NCBI RefSeq assembly: GCF_021412625.1
Contig: NZ_JAKCFI010000002.1
Coordinates: 248,001-312,000 of the forward strand
Length of the DNA stretch: 64,000 nt
Source: Myxococcus stipitatus
GTDB lineage: Bacteria; Myxococcota; Myxococcia; Myxococcales; Myxococcaceae
Direction: 5' to 3'
The notes under the pieces are model-generated. The model saw only the letters and a program-made list of their open reading frames with translations, searched no databases and was not told the origin of the DNA. Below are positions 60,534-64,000 of this stretch, piece by piece (the first letter of the stretch is position 1; every line of letters starts with the position of its first letter). The position numbers were made by a program, and so were the translations under genes.

Positions 60534-61931
60534 ATGCGCCACGTCGGATGCCGTCGCTACAGTCGAGGTGTCTCCCGGCTCTGCGTGTCGCTCGCGCTCG
60601 GCCTGTCCCTCACCGTCCTCGCCGCCACTCCGTCCATGTCCATGTCCACGCCCGTCGCCGTTCCCAGCCCCCCGGTGCTCGAAACGTTGTGGGGGCAGGT
60701 CCACTCGAAGCAGCTCCCGCCGCCGCCGCTCGTGCGCCATGCGGACGTGGAGGCGCACCTGAAGGCGCTGGAGGGGCGGTCCCCCGACTTCTTCCTGTTG
60801 GAGGTCGTGGGGCACTCGGTGGAGGGCCGCGCGCTCTACCACGTCTCGGTGGGAACGGGGGCCCGGCACGTCCTGCTCTGGTCCCAGATGCACGGCGACG
60901 AGCCCACGGCGACCACGGCGCTGCTCGACTTCCTCGAGTACCTGCGCACCCACCGCGATGAGCCGTGGGTCTCGCGGCTGTTGTCGGAGCTCACCCTTCA
61001 CGCGGTGCCCATGCTCAACCCCGACGGCGCCGAGCGCTTCCAGCGACGCAACGCGCAGGGCATCGACATCAACCGCGACGCGCTCGCGCTCCAGACGCCG
61101 GAGGCGCGGACGCTCAAGGCGCTGCGCGAGCGCCTCCAGCCCTTCATCGGCTTCAACCTCCACAACCAGGGCTGGCGCCACGGCGTCGGCCGCACGGGGC
61201 GCCCGGCATCCATCTCGCTGCTCGCCGCGGCCTTCGACGAGGCGCGCGGGGACAACCCCGGCCGGCTCCTGGCGAAGAAGGTCTGCGCCGTCATCCGCGA
61301 CGCGGTGGAGACGCTCGCGCCGGGGCAGGTGGGCCGCTACGACGACACCTTCGAGGTGCGGGCCTTCGGCGACAACATGACGCGCTGGGGGACGCCCTCC
61401 GTCCTCATCGAGACGGGAGCCTGGCCCTCCGCGACGCCCGACGAGCCGCTCATCCGCCTCAACTTCGTCGCGCTCGCCACGGCGCTGGACGCGCTCGCCA
61501 GCGGCCGCGCCGAGCAGGCCGACGTGTCGCGCTACGAGTCCATTCCCCAGAACGACAGCTCGGGCATCGTCCACCTCCTGCTCAAGGACGTGGGGCTGTT
61601 CGGCGTGGACGGCAAGCCGTTCACCGCGGACGTGGGCATCGCCGTCACGCGCGCGGTGCGCACCCGGGGCAAGGTCCGCTCCGTGGCCCACGTCGGCAGG
61701 GTGGAGGAGCTCGGGGACCTGCGCGTGCTCGGCGCGCTGGAGACCGTCGACGGCGCGGGGCTGTTCGCCGTGCCCCTCCCCGCGAAGGGCGCGAAGCCGG
61801 GCGACACGGTCCGCTTCCCCCAGCCGGCGAAGCACGCCCTGTCCCTGGGCCAGCTCGCGGAGCTGATGCTCGTCAAGCCGCTCGCGGAAGGCGCGTGGCG
61901 CGTCGAGCGCGTCATCCGCTACGACCGCTGA
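60534..61931 (+). CDS. M14-family zinc carboxypeptidase-like protein
   Basis: A 465-residue secreted peptidase with a signal region (VSLALGLSLTVLAATPS). Zinc ligands are in MHGDE (HxxE) and in FNLHNQG; the arginine/asparagine pair is suggested by GIDINRDAL; the catalytic glutamate is in SVLIETGAWP. This places it with M14 peptidases, the succinylglutamate-desuccinylase/murein-peptide-like subgroup being possible. The C-terminal 130 residues are a separate beta-rich domain. It starts 27 bases after the TPR gene. Confidence 0.9.
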   Translation: MRHVGCRRYSRGVSRLCVSLALGLSLTVLAATPSMSMSTPVAVPSPPVLETLWGQVHSKQLPPPPLVRHADVEAHLKALEGRSPDFFLLEVVGHSVEGRALYHVSVGTGARHVLLWSQMHGDEPTATTALLDFLEYLRTHRDEPWVSRLLSELTLHAVPMLNPDGAERFQRRNAQGIDINRDALALQTPEARTLKALRERLQPFIGFNLHNQGWRHGVGRTGRPASISLLAAAFDEARGDNPGRLLAKKVCAVIRDAVETLAPGQVGRYDDTFEVRAFGDNMTRWGTPSVLIETGAWPSATPDEPLIRLNFVALATALDALASGRAEQADVSRYESIPQNDSSGIVHLLLKDVGLFGVDGKPFTADVGIAVTRAVRTRGKVRSVAHVGRVEELGDLRVLGALETVDGAGLFAVPLPAKGAKPGDTVRFPQPAKHALSLGQLAELMLVKPLAEGAWRVERVIRYDR

Positions 61932-61937
61932 GCCCCG

Positions 61938-62852
61938 TCACGGTCCGGCCGCGTCGCCCCCGGAGAGGAACGCCTTCAGCTCCGGCAGCACCTGCTCGGG
62001 CCGCTCCTGGTGCGGGCCGTGGGCCGCGTCCACGCGCACCAGCCTTGCCCCCGGAATCCGGCGGGCCGCCTCTTCGGCGAGCGACACGGGCAGCACGTCC
62101 TCCCGCTCTCCCCAGACGAGGAGCACGGGGAGCCTCAGCTCCCCCAGCCGCTCGCGGACGTGGAACACCGGCCCCGTCAGGGGCACCAGCGCGTCGAAGG
62201 CCCGGGCGGCCTCGTCACGACCCTGGGGCACCGCGTGAAGCTCGTACCCCAGCTCCCCCAGCCGCTGCCCCAGCGGGGTGGGCACGGGAGGGACCAGCCG
62301 CGCCCAGACCCACGGACCGAGCGAGCGCGCCAGCCGCTCCGGTCCCGCGCGGAAGAACAGGCGGGCCTTGCGCGCCATCTCCGGCCCCAGCCCCATCGCG
62401 TCCACCAGCGCCAGCCGCTCCACGGGCACCCGGCCGCGCAGCGCCAGCTGGAGCCCCACCAGCCCGCCCAGCGAGTGTCCCACCACGGCCACCGGCCCCG
62501 GCGCCAGCTGCTCCAGCAGCGCCTCCACGGGGCCGGTGAAGAAGCGACAGGCGTCCTCGGCCGAGCGGACGGGGCCGTCGCCGGGGGACGACATCCCGAA
62601 GCCGGGCAGGTCCACGGCCAGCACCCGGCGCCCCCGGGCGAGCGCCGTCAGGTACACGAACCAGGAGGAGGCCGCGCCTCCCCGCCCGTGCAGCAGCACC
62701 ACCGCCGGCCCCTGGCCGCCCTCCAGGACCCGCACGGCCCCTCCCCCCGGCACCCAGTGCACCGTCGCCCTCACGGCTGGGGCAAGCTGACCCAACAACC
62801 CCCTCTCCACCGGCCCCACGGAGGGGGACTGGGCCAGGGCGGACGACTTCAT
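61938..62852 (-). CDS. Alpha/beta hydrolase
   Basis: A 304-residue hydrolase. The oxyanion segment is VVLLHGRGGAASSW, the nucleophile elbow VGHSLGGLVG, the acid is in LLVWGEREDVLP and the histidine in DAAHGPHQERPE. The cap region between strands is short. It is convergent with the M14 peptidase gene, six bases apart. The substrate is unknown. Confidence 0.9.
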   Translation of the reverse strand: MKSSALAQSPSVGPVERGLLGQLAPAVRATVHWVPGGGAVRVLEGGQGPAVVLLHGRGGAASSWFVYLTALARGRRVLAVDLPGFGMSSPGDGPVRSAEDACRFFTGPVEALLEQLAPGPVAVVGHSLGGLVGLQLALRGRVPVERLALVDAMGLGPEMARKARLFFRAGPERLARSLGPWVWARLVPPVPTPLGQRLGELGYELHAVPQGRDEAARAFDALVPLTGPVFHVRERLGELRLPVLLVWGEREDVLPVSLAEEAARRIPGARLVRVDAAHGPHQERPEQVLPELKAFLSGGDAAGP

Positions 62853-62979
62853 GGGCCACCCCTCGGGGAAAACGCACGGGAAGGGGTGGACAGGACGGGG
62901 TGGGACATGGGAACGAAAAGGGGCCGGAGAGACGGGGATTGGGAGGGCAACTTACCGGAATGCCCGGGCTTCTGCGGTG

Positions 62980-63009
62980 TTGAGCCGGATACCCGGTCAA
63001 CCCTAGGCT
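62980..63009 (+). promoter_or_regulatory. Sigma-70-type promoter for the MoxR gene
   Basis: TTGAGC, 18 bases, TAGGCT; predicted start about 63016, 22 bases before the ATG. Same -10 and same spacing as the PEGA-kinase promoter. Confidence 0.5.
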
Positions 63010-63037
63010 GCCCGCCGCCAGTCCTTCACGAGGCGAC

Positions 63038-64000
<963 letters not shown>

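Noticed and set aside
60508..60961. Open frame running on from the TPR gene into the M14 peptidase gene
   Set aside because: It is out of frame with the clear peptidase coding sequence and exists only because of the frameshift.

Overview
The window comes from a very GC-rich Gram-negative bacterium, almost certainly a myxobacterium of the Myxococcus/Corallococcus/Pyxidicoccus type. The grounds are strong GC bias at third codon positions, several Ser/Thr kinases (one with PEGA repeats, one fused to an AAA ATPase and a long TPR-like region), a sigma-54 enhancer-binding protein, PilZ and CheY-like proteins, many lipoproteins and a modular polyketide synthase. No rRNA, tRNA, CRISPR array, transposase or integrase was found.

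Layout. 1-5122: the 3' end of an NRPS/PKS assembly line (a carrier-protein tail, a KS-AT-ACP module, a GMC flavoprotein). 5158-6321: a receiver-kinase hybrid with degenerate phosphotransfer sites. 6669-12813: a BMP-type nucleoside ABC importer divergent from pyrimidine-nucleoside phosphorylase; with cytidine deaminase and an amidohydrolase (16250-18012) this forms a nucleoside-salvage neighbourhood. 13191-14710: a divergent SDR/TetR pair with three copies of a candidate operator. 14965-16219: SET-domain and PilZ proteins. 18022-22445: a histidine kinase divergent from a pspA operon. 22602-27005: a four-gene LolD/MacB-like ABC operon. 27123-31612: a PEGA kinase and an AAA ATPase. 31620-35197: an L,D-transpeptidase and a lytic transglycosylase. 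35340-39139: a multiheme lipoprotein with a CheY-like partner, and an MscS channel. 39259-42576: an envelope operon containing LpoB and a COG3014-like lipoprotein. 42608-46055: ZIP transporter, CBS protein, YbhN-like membrane protein, methyltransferase.

46069-49345 holds an operon of an unknown 219-aa protein, a YcaO enzyme and a TfuA protein, which is a backbone thioamidation-type module. It lies downstream of a kinase-ATPase gene (49422-52913) that is divergent from a sigma-54 activator (53227-54951). The gap between those two carries tandem inverted repeats, a sigma-54-like promoter and a perfect 14-bp leader hairpin. 55812-56869 is a two-gene operon with a Fur-box-like promoter; it encodes a small Cys/His protein and a heme-oxygenase homologue that has lost its proximal His and distal glycines. 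57016-59889 is a GDYXXLXY/DUF4401/DUF2157 membrane trio. 60067-60507 is a TPR gene with two mutually compensating frameshifts. M14 peptidase, alpha/beta hydrolase and a MoxR ATPase cut by the window end complete the region.

The strongest leads for undescribed biology are the YcaO-TfuA-219-aa operon, the iron-regulated pseudo-heme-oxygenase, and the sigma-54 control region at 52914-53226. All functional assignments rest on motifs read by eye; no database search was run.
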